Shown in pieces: positions 1-10,468 of a stretch of DNA of 17,846 nt. A model generated the notes under the pieces. The model saw only the letters and a list, made by a program, of their open reading frames with translations, had not been told where the DNA came from and searched no databases. The position numbers and the translations under genes were made by a program. The DNA is from Conidiobolus incongruus B7586. Taxonomy: Eukaryota; Entomophthoromycota; Entomophthoromycetes; Entomophthorales; Conidiobolaceae. The first letter of the stretch is position 1. Every line of letters starts with the position of its first letter. The stretch lies in assembly GCA_000697335.1 (NCBI GenBank), contig JNEM01014613.1, positions 1 through 17,846 on the forward strand, given 5' to 3'.

Positions 1-3000
1 TTAATTAAAATAAAATAAATTATAGATAAAATTTAAAATAATAATAAATAATGTTAATATATGAAATTATTAATTTTCAAATAAAATTTTTATGGTTTTA
101 TTATTGATACTATATAAATATAATAGTAATTAAATTAATATAATATAGAATAAAATATAATAAGGTGATATAAAATAAAATATAACAAGATAATATAAAA
201 TATAGTATATAAATGTAAACAAAGTTTAATTAAACTTTAAATTAAGATATGTCATTAATATATTAAAATTTATATTAAATAATATTAATATACTATAATA
301 TCAATAAAATATAGTCTTAATCTTAAAAATAATATAAAAAATAAAAGATAATAAGAATTAAAAAGAAAAAAAACTAGTTTATTAAATAATTTAATATTAT
401 TCATATAATTAATTTAGTTATAAAAATATAAATTGACTATATAATTAATAATTAATTAAATTATATAAGAGTATATATCAGAATTTAAAGAATTAATCTT
501 TTAATAATAATAGTTAGAATTAATTTTTTAAATTTTAATAAGTTTTAAATCCTTTTTTTCTTAATATTAAAATAATATAATTAGTAATAAATTATAATTT
601 TAGATAATATTTTATTATTAAAAGCTATTTATAAATTTTAAATAATTTTAAAAGATCAATAGTTAAGTTTTACTAATACTAAAATAAAAAACTTTTGATA
701 ATTATTATTTAGTTTAAATATAATTAAATTAAATAATCAATTTTAAAAAATTAATTTTTTAATCAAAAAATTATTATATATATATATATAATTCAAAACT
801 ATTTATTTTTTTAATTGTTTTGTATATATTCTTTATTTAAAATTAATAATATATTTGAAAAATTAAAAATTAAAATTTTCCCATTATTTTAAATTTAAAA
901 TAATATTATAATATAAAGATTAACTTTATATTATGTTTTTTCAATACTAAATAGGTGATTTTCAGTAATTATAATTTATCAGTCATATAATTGTATTATA
1001 TTACACTATTAAAAATAATTATAGCCTTATTTTGAATATCAGACTAAATATGAATTAATCAATATTAATAAAAAGAATATTCATAATAAAATGAGCAAAG
1101 TAATATTATTATATATTGACATTATTTTCCAAAATATAGAAATACTTTTTTGTTTAAATTTCTCTTATTTCAATGTTTTCCAAACAGATACTTGTTGTAC
1201 AAATATATTATTATTTTTATTTTTAGATGCTATAATTAAATAATGATATACTTTAAAACTCATGTAACTATTATTTATTATTTATTGAAAAATCCTTGTT
1301 TGAGATCATTAATATGAATATTAAAGATAATATAAATAAAATTTAAATTATTATTCAAAAAATATTTATTATTATGTAATGTTAATGATTGGAAGTGAAA
1401 TGGCGTATACGTAAAAATGTTTGAAATATTTCTTATAAAAAAATCAATTATATTTGTTGAATAGAAATAATACATTATAATTAAAATATCCCAAAAGGGT
1501 AGCTTTTTCATCTTTTTTATATGATTTTTTTGAGTTTCAACTATATGCTCAGATTGTATTCCAATTTAATAAATTATATAGTTTTATTTGATATTATGTC
1601 AATGATGTTTATAATAGAATACTTTGATTGATCAAATGATTTAATAAACAAATCCTAATTAATTTTAACAATACACAGTATAATATACAAAATTACTCTG
1701 GTATAAGTTGACTCCAAATATTCACTAATTCAATTTAATTTATCTGATATTTCGAACATTTATTCTAATATAAATTTTGATAATTACAAGAAGCATATTA
1801 AAAATAAAACTTTTATTATTAGCTTAAGATTTGATATGATAATTAAAATAATCTATATATAATTGAATTAATCAAAATTCACTTTAAATCACATTAAATT
1901 TGTATTATTTAACAATCTTATGATTATTCTTAACGTCAGAAACATTATTTCTATATTATTTATTGCAAATAAGGATATATGAAATATGTACAATATGACT
2001 TATATTACCTGTTATATAAATATATTCTTGAAAAAATCAGTGAATTATTAAATTTATTAATCCATATTGATAAGGTTTTAAATGATTTAAATTTAAAATA
2101 AGCTCTACCCAATATTTAGATAATCAATCGATATTTGATTGAAAAGAGCCATTTTAAGATCACTTAGTTAATTAAATTTTTAATCATAAATATTGCAATT
2201 GATAAAATCAAAATATATCCAATATCTTATTCAGATAATGATATATTAAAGTGGATGAAATATTAGTAATAGCAATATTAATGGTAATAAATAATGCATT
2301 AATAGCTATATAAAATGTTCTTAATTAAAAGTTTCGTTGATTATTATTGGGATAAGTTGAATAAAATTAATAAATAAAATCTAGATTTTAATTAAAGCTC
2401 AACAATTAGTAATAAAAATCACAAGGAAAATCACAATAGGATTTTCTAATTAATTTCAATAGTGCGAAGCATATATGTTAAACAAATTTTCAAACTTTTT
2501 AATTCTCATTAAAAAGATTTTATGTATTGAGATGAAAAATCGAGTAAGTAAAATTTTGATTTCTGGATAAACTTTATTAAAAAACTATACTCTCATTACA
2601 ATCCAATACAAATTATAAAATATCATTCCTTATATGTTCAGTCTGAGATTAATAATAAATTCAAATTGCTATAATGGGAAATACCTCCTTCTATAATGGA
2701 ATTGATTAGGATTTATTTCAAATATATTAATGACTAATATTTTGAATTTTATTCAATTTCTCATTGATATAAATCATCGATTTCAAAATAAAAAAATCTT
2801 TAAAACGAGTATTTAATAGGTAGATAATAATACTCTATAAGATCTGAAAGGATTTGATCCAATTAATATACAAATAATGAATAATTTAATTTCAAATATT
2901 AAATTTTTGGGGTATCTAACATTAGAATTACATATTTCAATAATTTCAAATTTTAAATTCCATCAATTTTAAGACAATATTAAATATTGCATCAAATACT

Positions 3001-4020
3001 ATTAAATAATTTTAAAATTTAAATATTCTTAATATTAAGATAAAAATATTATACTTAATATTAAAAATTGCCTTATCTAGATGTATTAAATGGAGTTTAG
3101 AGCGGAATATACTAATATATATCCTTTAACTCTATTAAACCATATTTATACATTATAGTTATATAATCAATCCAATTTTGTATATACAAATATATATTTT
3201 AATCGAAGCTATCAAATGTGGTGTAACTAATTTTCAAATGAAATTTATCACCTCTTTTATTTTTTTAAAAAAATCTTAGCCCCTTAATACTAATTCAAAT
3301 AATATTAATCAACAAGTTGATATTAAATTAATTAAAGAAAAATAATAACAATAATAATAATAAATCCCCTTTCAAAAATATAGATTGAAAATAAATTATA
3401 TGCCAATTTAAGTGATTAAGCATACAATTACTTTTTATGCAATTGGTTCTTCCTTTTTAGGAATTGATATACTTGACTTTACTAAATTATTTTCAACCCA
3501 ATAAAATAATCAAATTAAACTTAATCAAGTAATGATTCAATCTTAATTCCCTATTTTTATTTTTTAATCATAATAAACACAACTTATAAAGTAGTGACTT
3601 TGGTCTTATTTCGTCTTTCACGTCTGCTCGTTTATTTGGCATACTTTCACCCATTGTATCGTTAAAAAATATGCATCGATTATCAATTCAGAAAATGAAA
3701 TTAAATGGGAAAAGTTCATCCAATTTACAATATCCACATATTATGTTAATAATTACTATATAAGCTTATATTAAATTGTTATTCTTATTATAATGATATC
3801 TATCAATCGCTATGATATTTTAGCTAATCATGATTAAAATCATAACAAAGAAATTTATAGTGTCGTGCTAATTAATATTTGATATGTAGCCATATTTATT
3901 CATATTATAATATATTATAGCAGGGATATTTAATAATGATAATAATAACAATAATCCTAATACATAGGAATAATATGATATTTCAATATCATATATTTTT
4001 AGATAGTATAACAACAGTAT
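1..4020. other. AT-rich gene desert, no gene seen
   Basis: This stretch is extremely AT-rich: by hand count about 8-10% GC in the first kilobase and mostly 12-20% after that. I see no protein with a recognisable motif on either strand, no tRNA box-B pair and no rRNA match. Open frames here are short and made almost only of Ile, Asn, Lys, Phe, Tyr and Leu, as expected by chance at this composition; the longest, 77 codons at 1278-1511 on the minus strand, is of this kind. It contains a run of eight TA dinucleotides at 775-790, an AAT-rich tract near 3341-3364 and a 9-bp hairpin at 3973-3994, all common in such DNA. It could be intergenic DNA or repeats decayed beyond recognition. Confidence 0.7.
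775..790. repeat. (TA)8 microsatellite
   Basis: Eight uninterrupted TA dinucleotides lie inside the most AT-rich part of the window. Such a run is expected by chance and slippage at this base composition, and nothing suggests a function. Confidence 0.8.
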
Positions 4021-4030
4021 AAATATTTAC

Positions 4031-4215
4031 AACCCTTAAACTTGAAGGGTGGTTGAAATTCTAAGTTAGCGACTAGGCTATGAAAAAAATCTTGGTCACA
4101 TGCCAATGAAAAATGCGATGATATCAGCTAAAACCACTAGCAGCTTGATTGATTTAAGCTATCCCCTAAAGAAACTAGGCATCAATCCAATCATCTGCGA
4201 TTGGACTGGATTGAT
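4031..4215 (-). other. 3' flank of the cyclin gene with two stem-loops
   Basis: From the cyclin stop codon down to about 4030 the GC content stays well above that of the desert, although no open frame continues, so this is probably the 3' UTR and transcript end region. Two inverted repeats stand out. One has arms ACCCTT at 4032-4037 and AAGGGT at 4045-4050 around a 7-nt loop. The other has arms ATCAATCCA at 4181-4189 and TGGATTGAT at 4207-4215, with an inner alternative pairing CCAATC (4187-4192) with GATTGG (4199-4204). I see no clear AATAAA signal placed to confirm a transcript end. A role in 3' end formation is inference only. Confidence 0.35.
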
Positions 4216-4323
4216 TTGAAACCAGTGCCAAATCATCTCAAAGGGGTTGAAGTGTGTGATTTTCAAGAGTCAATCTGAATGCTGAAGATAAAAATCCATA
4301 GCCATCACCATGAGCCCAGTGCC

Positions 4324-5031
4324 TCAATATGTGTGCTGAAAAGCGGGATTAGATCTCGTATCGAAATGGCTGTCAGATTCTGTAGTGTATGCGGTCTTAG
4401 AAGCAAAGACAGCTTCGTCCATCGTGGGCACAGGTTGGCTGATAACAACACTGGGATGGGGTGGAGAGTTTGGAACAGAGGAGAATGTAGAGGATCCAGA
4501 GAGAGAAGGAGTGAGGGTGAAGTAGTCGTAGAACTGGGTTAAATCATCTCCTAATCGTTGTAACTCGTCAGGTTGAACTGTGAAATCAAATTGAGTCAAC
4601 TTGAGGAATTCTACCTCCAGCTTGTTCAACTCATCTACTGGAACGCCGCCAACCTTAGCATATCTGCAATTTGTGTAGAATAAGTCACAGAAAAATTTGG
4701 CACCAACCATGATAGAGGTAATGAGGAGGCGATGGATGGAGTAAGAATCCATGAGAATATATGAGGCATCGTGCTCAAGACCCAGCTTGGTAGCACGTTG
4801 TAAATAAGTTAAAGCAGCTAAGTAAGCTTCATTAGTGGCAGGGCAGAAGTGGTGGATGCGATTGAGATAGGCAGCAATGGAGATAGATGGGATAGACCGG
4901 GCATGGTAAGGTGTGACCATGTCATGGGGAATCTGGTCATTTGTTTTAGTTATAGATTCGAGATAAGTGGCAATAAGATGCAAAGTGTCTTCAACAGAAG
5001 AAGTTGGTAAGTCGTAAGAAGTGAGACTCAT
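4324..5031 (-). CDS. PHO80/PCL-type cyclin
   Basis: An intronless gene for a 235-residue cyclin of the fungal PHO80/PCL family, the regulatory partner of Pho85-type cyclin-dependent kinases. In yeasts these act in phosphate sensing, glycogen control and the cell cycle. The family core is plain: IPSISI at 47-52, a cyclin-box helix with SIHRLLITS (98-106) and GAKFFCD (110-116), then FYTNCRYAKVGGV at 118-130, the most diagnostic block, and LNKLEVEFLKL at 135-145. Residues from about 172 on are Ser/Pro/Thr-rich and probably disordered. The start is the first in-frame ATG, with A at -3, and the roughly 60 residues before the box suit the family. Stop is TGA. Its codons are far richer in GC than the flanks. 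TATA and CCAAT boxes lie upstream. Whether it is the Pho80 or another PCL branch cannot be told from sequence alone. No neighbour suggests a pathway. Confidence 0.93.
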   Translation of the reverse strand: MSLTSYDLPTSSVEDTLHLIATYLESITKTNDQIPHDMVTPYHARSIPSISIAAYLNRIHHFCPATNEAYLAALTYLQRATKLGLEHDASYILMDSYSIHRLLITSIMVGAKFFCDLFYTNCRYAKVGGVPVDELNKLEVEFLKLTQFDFTVQPDELQRLGDDLTQFYDYFTLTPSLSGSSTFSSVPNSPPHPSVVISQPVPTMDEAVFASKTAYTTESDSHFDTRSNPAFQHTY

Positions 5032-5128
5032 TATGATTATAGTTAGTAATAATTAAATATATGAGAAGAGAAAGTTAAGGAAATAAATTGATGAAGTTCA
5101 GCTGGAAAGGGGGAATCGTTTATTAAGT

Positions 5129-5141
5129 ACGTTGACAACGT
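5129..5141. other. palindrome in the cyclin leader
   Basis: ACGTTG and CAACGT flank a single A, giving a nearly perfect 13-bp palindrome about 100 bp upstream of the cyclin ATG and about 55-65 bp downstream of the TATA box. If transcription starts 25-35 bp after the TATA box, it lies within the 5' UTR. It could bind a dimeric regulator or form a small hairpin; neither is shown. The leader between the TATA-derived start and the ATG has no upstream ATG. Confidence 0.35.
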
Positions 5142-5194
5142 TAAACTTAATCCAAAATCCAACGGATGGTAATAGCACACACAATATCGGCTCT

Positions 5195-5323
5195 CTTTTT
5201 ATACCCAACTGAGTTCTGACATTTGTTTCCACCCACTCTCTGAATTAATTTCAATCACTAATTGATTAATTTGCAGCCTCTTATTGGCTAAATCCTATGG
5301 ATGCAATTCAAATAGTGGATTGG
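5195..5323 (-). promoter_or_regulatory. cyclin core promoter: TATA box and two CCAAT boxes
   Basis: On the minus strand a TATAAAAAG box lies at 5195-5203, about 165 bp before the cyclin ATG. Two CCAAT pentamers in the same orientation lie at 5283-5287 and 5319-5323, about 80 and 116 bp upstream of the TATA box, which is the usual spacing for HAP/NF-Y-dependent promoters. A CACGTT hexamer at 5438-5443, the weaker of the two site types bound by Pho4-like bHLH factors, lies further up. Single occurrences of short motifs are weak evidence; the ordered TATA plus two CCAAT arrangement in a GC-richer stretch is the support. Confidence 0.5.
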
Positions 5324-5459
5324 TTAAAATGTTGAGAAATTGTGTGGACAAATTCAAGTGAGGAGTATTTCATTCACTCTGGCATGAGAGAAAATTGACA
5401 AATTCGATTCTATTGTAACATCACATACACAAAACTCCACGTTATCCTACTTAAGAATC

Positions 5460-5570
5460 ATGACCACTTCAAGTATCGCCTGGGAATATTTCATGCCCAA
5501 GTCTCAGAGTTTGCCTCTTTCGCCTCTCTCTTCCTCCATTCCACTTGATCCATCCATTGCCTTTGATTAA
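5460..5570 (+). CDS. candidate small ORF, 36 residues, unknown
   Basis: A complete frame from ATG at 5460 to TAA at 5570 encodes 36 residues, starting MTTSSIAWEYFMPKSQ and ending in a Ser/Pro/Leu-rich half. I do not recognise the product. It deserves mention because it sits divergently from the cyclin gene in a GC-richer stretch, and its residue mix (Trp, Pro, Met, Ser, Asp) is unlike the Ile/Asn/Lys strings that random frames give here. Against it: it is very short, no downstream exon could be joined convincingly, and the same stretch may simply be upstream regulatory DNA of the cyclin gene. It could also be the remains of a longer gene. Confidence 0.2.
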   Translation: MTTSSIAWEYFMPKSQSLPLSPLSSSIPLDPSIAFD

Positions 5571-8500
5571 TTTGTTACAATTTGCCTAACCAAGGTTATT
5601 TTTGACTATTGATTTCCCAAGACTTGAAGAATTATTTTATTGACCATTATCACCTCAATTACTTTGACTTGGTTTTATTTTAGAACAATTTTTAATTGTT
5701 TTAGAATTTACCAAAGCATAGTTTTTTAATCTAATATCCCATTCAATTATTAATTAAATCAAATAAATGAATAAATATAGTAATATTCATTATAATTGCA
5801 TAGTATATGATTCAAATTATATACAATCATCACTAGTGTATAAACTAGATTCAAGATTATATCTTATCACCTTAATGCTTGATATTTGTTTTGATAAAAA
5901 TACTTGTATTTCATATAAAATGAATTATACTAATATTGCTATAATATAAAATATATTGCTGTTTCATAAATCATGACATTGGTTATTTGTGGTGTATTAA
6001 TATGCAATAAATAGTGTTATATATGCAATGCAATACAATTGATAGTGTCGACTATATAATATTAGTTTCAATATGATCAATTAAGGAATCAAAATCACTT
6101 CATCATATAATAATATTGAATTGTCTGATTTGGAAAATCCCCACTAACCAGTTCAATATCAATGATATTCAATAGAATTAAGTCGAATTTGTTTACTTCA
6201 GGATTCTAAATTCAAAACAATTGGATTAAATGTATCAAACTATACCTTTCATTAGCCTGATTTAGTATTATAAAATACTAATTTAATCAAATTTGCAATT
6301 AGAATAACTTGATATGAATATAAATAATATTAGAATTTATATTTTTAATTTAATGTTTATTATAAACTAATAACTTAATTTATTACTAATATTATTTTTT
6401 AATTATATGAACAGATCTATTCAAATATTAATATCAATATTTTGTGGAATTAAATCACTCTGAATATCACTATATTGATTTTATTATGTTTTAAATAAAT
6501 TTTAAATACCAATAGTCTGAGAATCAAAGTTTAATTAAAATTCAAATATGTTAATAATATATAACAGTCTTTCAATATATATTATAAATAATTTTTAATG
6601 TATTTTTTATTAAAATCAAATATTTATCAAAAGGTATATTTTGCTTCTAATTATGAAAAATATCTATTATAGGTATTAAATTACATTGATTCAATCAATT
6701 TTGAACTATATTAATAACTAAATAATGTAAATTGGAAATTTATGAAAGGTTTTGTACCTGGTGAATTATTCAAAATATCATCTTATATATCCTTAGTATT
6801 AATTATTACACAAAATGGCATTCGGATAGCTAGTAATTCATATTTTTAAATGAATTTGACTTAGTATATTTTCTTAATCAAATATTTCTATAAAATAGAA
6901 AGAATCTATAACTAAAATTATCCAAAATAAATTCAATTTCATCAAAATTTTCAAATATATTTACATGAAAAAATTTAAACATTTGATATATCATATTACA
7001 CTTTAATTCTCACGATATTATTTAAAATGATAAAGTATACAAATGATTAAATCAAATTATTTTTCAATGTATTTTTTTAACTTATATTGATTAATCAAGT
7101 TTTATACAATATATTTCATTAATTATTTGTTTGTATTATATATGAACCATGATGTATATACTTACCATGCCTAACCTATGAACTAAATTTCTCGGCTAAT
7201 ATATTGACCATAGCAAAAGGTCAATCTTAATAAAAATACCGCAAAATAAACAATTTATCTAGTTTAATAAAACTATGGTATATATAGGTTTCCTAAATAG
7301 TATATTGTTGAGAGCCATTCTCTAGGTCATTCATCATTCATATGATGAATATCCATATTCCATGAAAATTTTAATTATAATATATAATTTAAATATCATA
7401 TTTAATAAATTCACACTTTAAATAACAACTTAAAACAAATAATATAAAATCTCTTAGTTTTTTAAAACGAATAATATTAATTTTTAAAAATAATAATAAA
7501 ATATCTTGATTTATTAAATTGTATTAGAAAAAATACTACCGAATCAAATTTTCAAAGTTAATAATCATTAATTTACTCAAGCGTATTTTAGATATTAATC
7601 AGAATTTAGAAACATATTAAAATCATGGTTTTGATTAATGTGAAATATATAGTTATCTGGATGTTTATTTTAAAAGGTAATTTAAAAATTAAAATTTACT
7701 CATAATATTAAAAAAATTATACAGTTAAATAAAATTATTTGAGAATAAATTCAAAAAAAATTTTTTTAATAGAAAAATAAAAAAAGAAAAAATATTCTAT
7801 TTATTAATTTTATGCAAAAAATCAAAAAAAGATATTCGGATTTTATGCAATAAATTTTACATAAATTAAAACTATGTAAATGAAAAATTTAATTGTTATC
7901 AGCTATCGATCAATTCATCTGACTGCAAAAAGAAAACGAGATCAAAAATTCGCATTTAGTAATAAAATCAAGTGGTCGCACAAATTTCATTTAAATGTTG
8001 CACTAAGTGTAACCCTTTATGAGAATTATTTTATTTATAATTTCTAATCAATCAATCAATTGTATTTTTTTTGATCTTTTTTGTTTAATAACTATCAATT
8101 TTATACCAATTTTCTTTATTATTCATTTATATTTTGATATTTTAATGACTGTCTGGTATATTTAATGAGTTATAACATAATCACAATTAGTCCTATCGGA
8201 CATATATACGAGTTCAATACTCAAATTTACTAAAAAGTATAAAATCAATATATTTTGGTGTAATTTAAGCTATTTAAAGATCTTCATTCTGTACTATGCA
8301 AATGATACCATTGTCCCAATTAGGCAAATTCGCCTGATTTTCAATGTTAAATTGGCTTTAAAAAAGAATAATATCATTTCTTAGAACAGGTTTCTAAGTG
8401 AAATACATATTTTGAGCTAGTAAAAATGATGAGTGAAGTTCATATTAAAAGCTGAGATTATGTTAAATATATGGTCAACAAGTCACTGGAATTATTGTCC

Positions 8501-8740
8501 ATCAATCGGTCCAATCAAAATGTCACTAAATCGCCTTATTATATATTATTATATTGTATTCTTATCGATCTATACTATGTGTCAGTAGTATCGTATATTT
8601 TATATTACTCCCAATCTTTTTGACTAAATATAAATGCTAATTATTTAATATTATGATTCTTTATTAACTCGGTAAATTTATAAAATACATCAATATTGTC
8701 TATGTCTTATATGAATTCAGCAATATTATCATGGTGGACT

Positions 8741-8830
8741 TTGATGCATAATTCATGCAATCGATTAATTGAAACTATTGATTATTGTTTCTGTTAATTG
8801 CAAAGTCATGGATTGAATCGGTTGCATCAA
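8741..8830. repeat. composite imperfect inverted repeat
   Basis: Several nested arms can pair across about 90 bp. TTGATGCA at 8741-8748 matches TGCATCAA at 8823-8830 perfectly. TGCAATCGATT at 8756-8766 pairs with AATCGGTTGCA at 8816-8826 with one G-T mismatch, though it shares bases with the previous pairing, so the two are alternatives. An inner arm ending GAAAC at 8771-8775 faces one starting GTTTC at 8787-8791. The right arm has about 17 extra bases. This could be a decayed miniature inverted-repeat element or chance. Confidence 0.3.
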
Positions 8831-10440
8831 TCCCTTACTGAATGATCGTGTTTCAAGCTACTCATTACCAAGATTGAAGTACTTTGAGTGGATAATTACT
8901 TCATCAAGTTAAATACTTTTAATTGAAAATTAATTCAAGTCAATGGAGAATTCAAGAGTAACATATTAAGTCAAATGATTTCACTCGACCACATTTGCTA
9001 TGTCTTTGGAATTTCTCAATTATTCAATATTTATCTATTTTAATTTGTTTTATTTTGTTCTTCCTAAAATACTGGGTAGAAAAATTCTATTTTATTTACA
9101 AAAGCGCTTAGTAGTGAATTATTTCTAATATATAATATAATTATATTAGTTTACTTAAATCAAAGATTTAGTAAATAATTGCAGATAATTTATTAAATTA
9201 TTGTTATGATAAATTGGCAATACACTGTTAAAAGCTTTTTTTAATTTACTAACTTGTCTATAATGGAAACAATAATCCAATTTATCAAAGCTTATAAATA
9301 ATTAGAATTAATTACAATTAATTATAAATTAAGATTTTTGTATCTGAAAATGATATAATAAATTGAGATTTAGATCCATAACTTTGGGACTTGGCCTATA
9401 TATCTTTTGCGTTAAATAACTGGATTTTAAATTTTTTACAAATAAGCTATGTTAAGCTGAACAAACCAAGGATATGAATGAATAAGGATTGGAGCTATAA
9501 AATATAAATTAAAATGGGCTTGAAGAATGTTGAATGATAAAAATATAATTAGACCACGTTATCCATCGGTTGATCAATTTAATTAAACGGAAATATTTGC
9601 TTGATGGAGATAGATGAAATCATAGCTTTTGCCATTCTTATTCAAATGTATTCCCAATTTAGATGATTTTCGAATATGATTTGAACTTTATAAGAATATA
9701 AAATAAATAAAAATTTTAATCTTAATTTCAAAGAATGGATACAATATAGTTCTCAAAACACAAATCTTATTTCAAGTATATAAAATTTGATTGTTATTCT
9801 CATCAAAAAAGAAATGTAACTTAAAGATACTGTTTATTGATTTCTATCAAGACGTTTATAGTATTTAATCCATTCTAAGTCTAGATTATTGCTTGTCATT
9901 TAGCTGTTCAATAAAGAGTAGTTCCATTTGGCTTGCAATTTCTATCAAATATATATCAAGTTATATCTTATTTTTAATGTGCTTTATATCTGAAACTATC
10001 ATTAACTATATTCAAAATAAATAATTGTAGATAATTTAATATTATCAATTGCCATTATTAATTCTCTTCTACGGAATTTGGTACATTTATGGAAATTTAA
10101 TATATTCGATTAAGAATCAATCTTCAATTTCTTATTTTACCCAGTGTAGACAAGAATTTTGTGCTATCCATTATAGCAAATAGACATCAGCATGAGATAT
10201 TTTTATTGATGCCGAAATGATATGTTTAACATTTTTATATCCTTTATACTCAAAGTCTAACCTCAAACAAAATTTCAACATCAATTTTACCAATCCATGA
10301 TTTCATTGATTAATATGACAAGGGACTATAGTTTTTGATTTGGATGGATTATGTTCTTTTCTCTTAAACATACTCATCCACCATTCTCAATGACTAACTT
10401 TATATCGCCCACTTATATATTATAATATATCTAACTCCAT

Positions 10441-10468
10441 TATATTCATATATTCATATATTCATATT
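10441..10468. repeat. tandem repeat of TATATTCA, 3.5 copies
   Basis: Three exact copies of the 8-bp unit TATATTCA are followed by half a copy. It is an ordinary short tandem repeat in AT-rich DNA with no gene nearby, and may vary in copy number between strains. Confidence 0.75.

Noticed and set aside
1278-1511. Minus-strand open frame of 77 codons
   Set aside because: It is made almost only of residues with AT-rich codons, has no motif, and is of a length expected by chance at this composition.
3973-3994. 9-bp perfect hairpin
   Set aside because: At about 80% AT many 9-bp stems with short loops are expected by chance in 18 kb. A similar one at 7329-7350 was set aside for the same reason.
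4279-4542. Plus-strand open frame of 87 codons
   Set aside because: It is antisense to the 3' part of the cyclin gene, whose family motifs are unmistakable. The frame owes its length to the cyclin's composition and shows no motif of its own.
5767-5949. Plus-strand open frame of 60 codons
   Set aside because: Composition and length fit chance in AT-rich DNA, and no domain is visible.
9207-9287. 11-bp inverted repeat with a 59-bp spacer
   Set aside because: Arms of this length at this spacing are expected a few times by chance here, and no target duplication or coding part flanks them.
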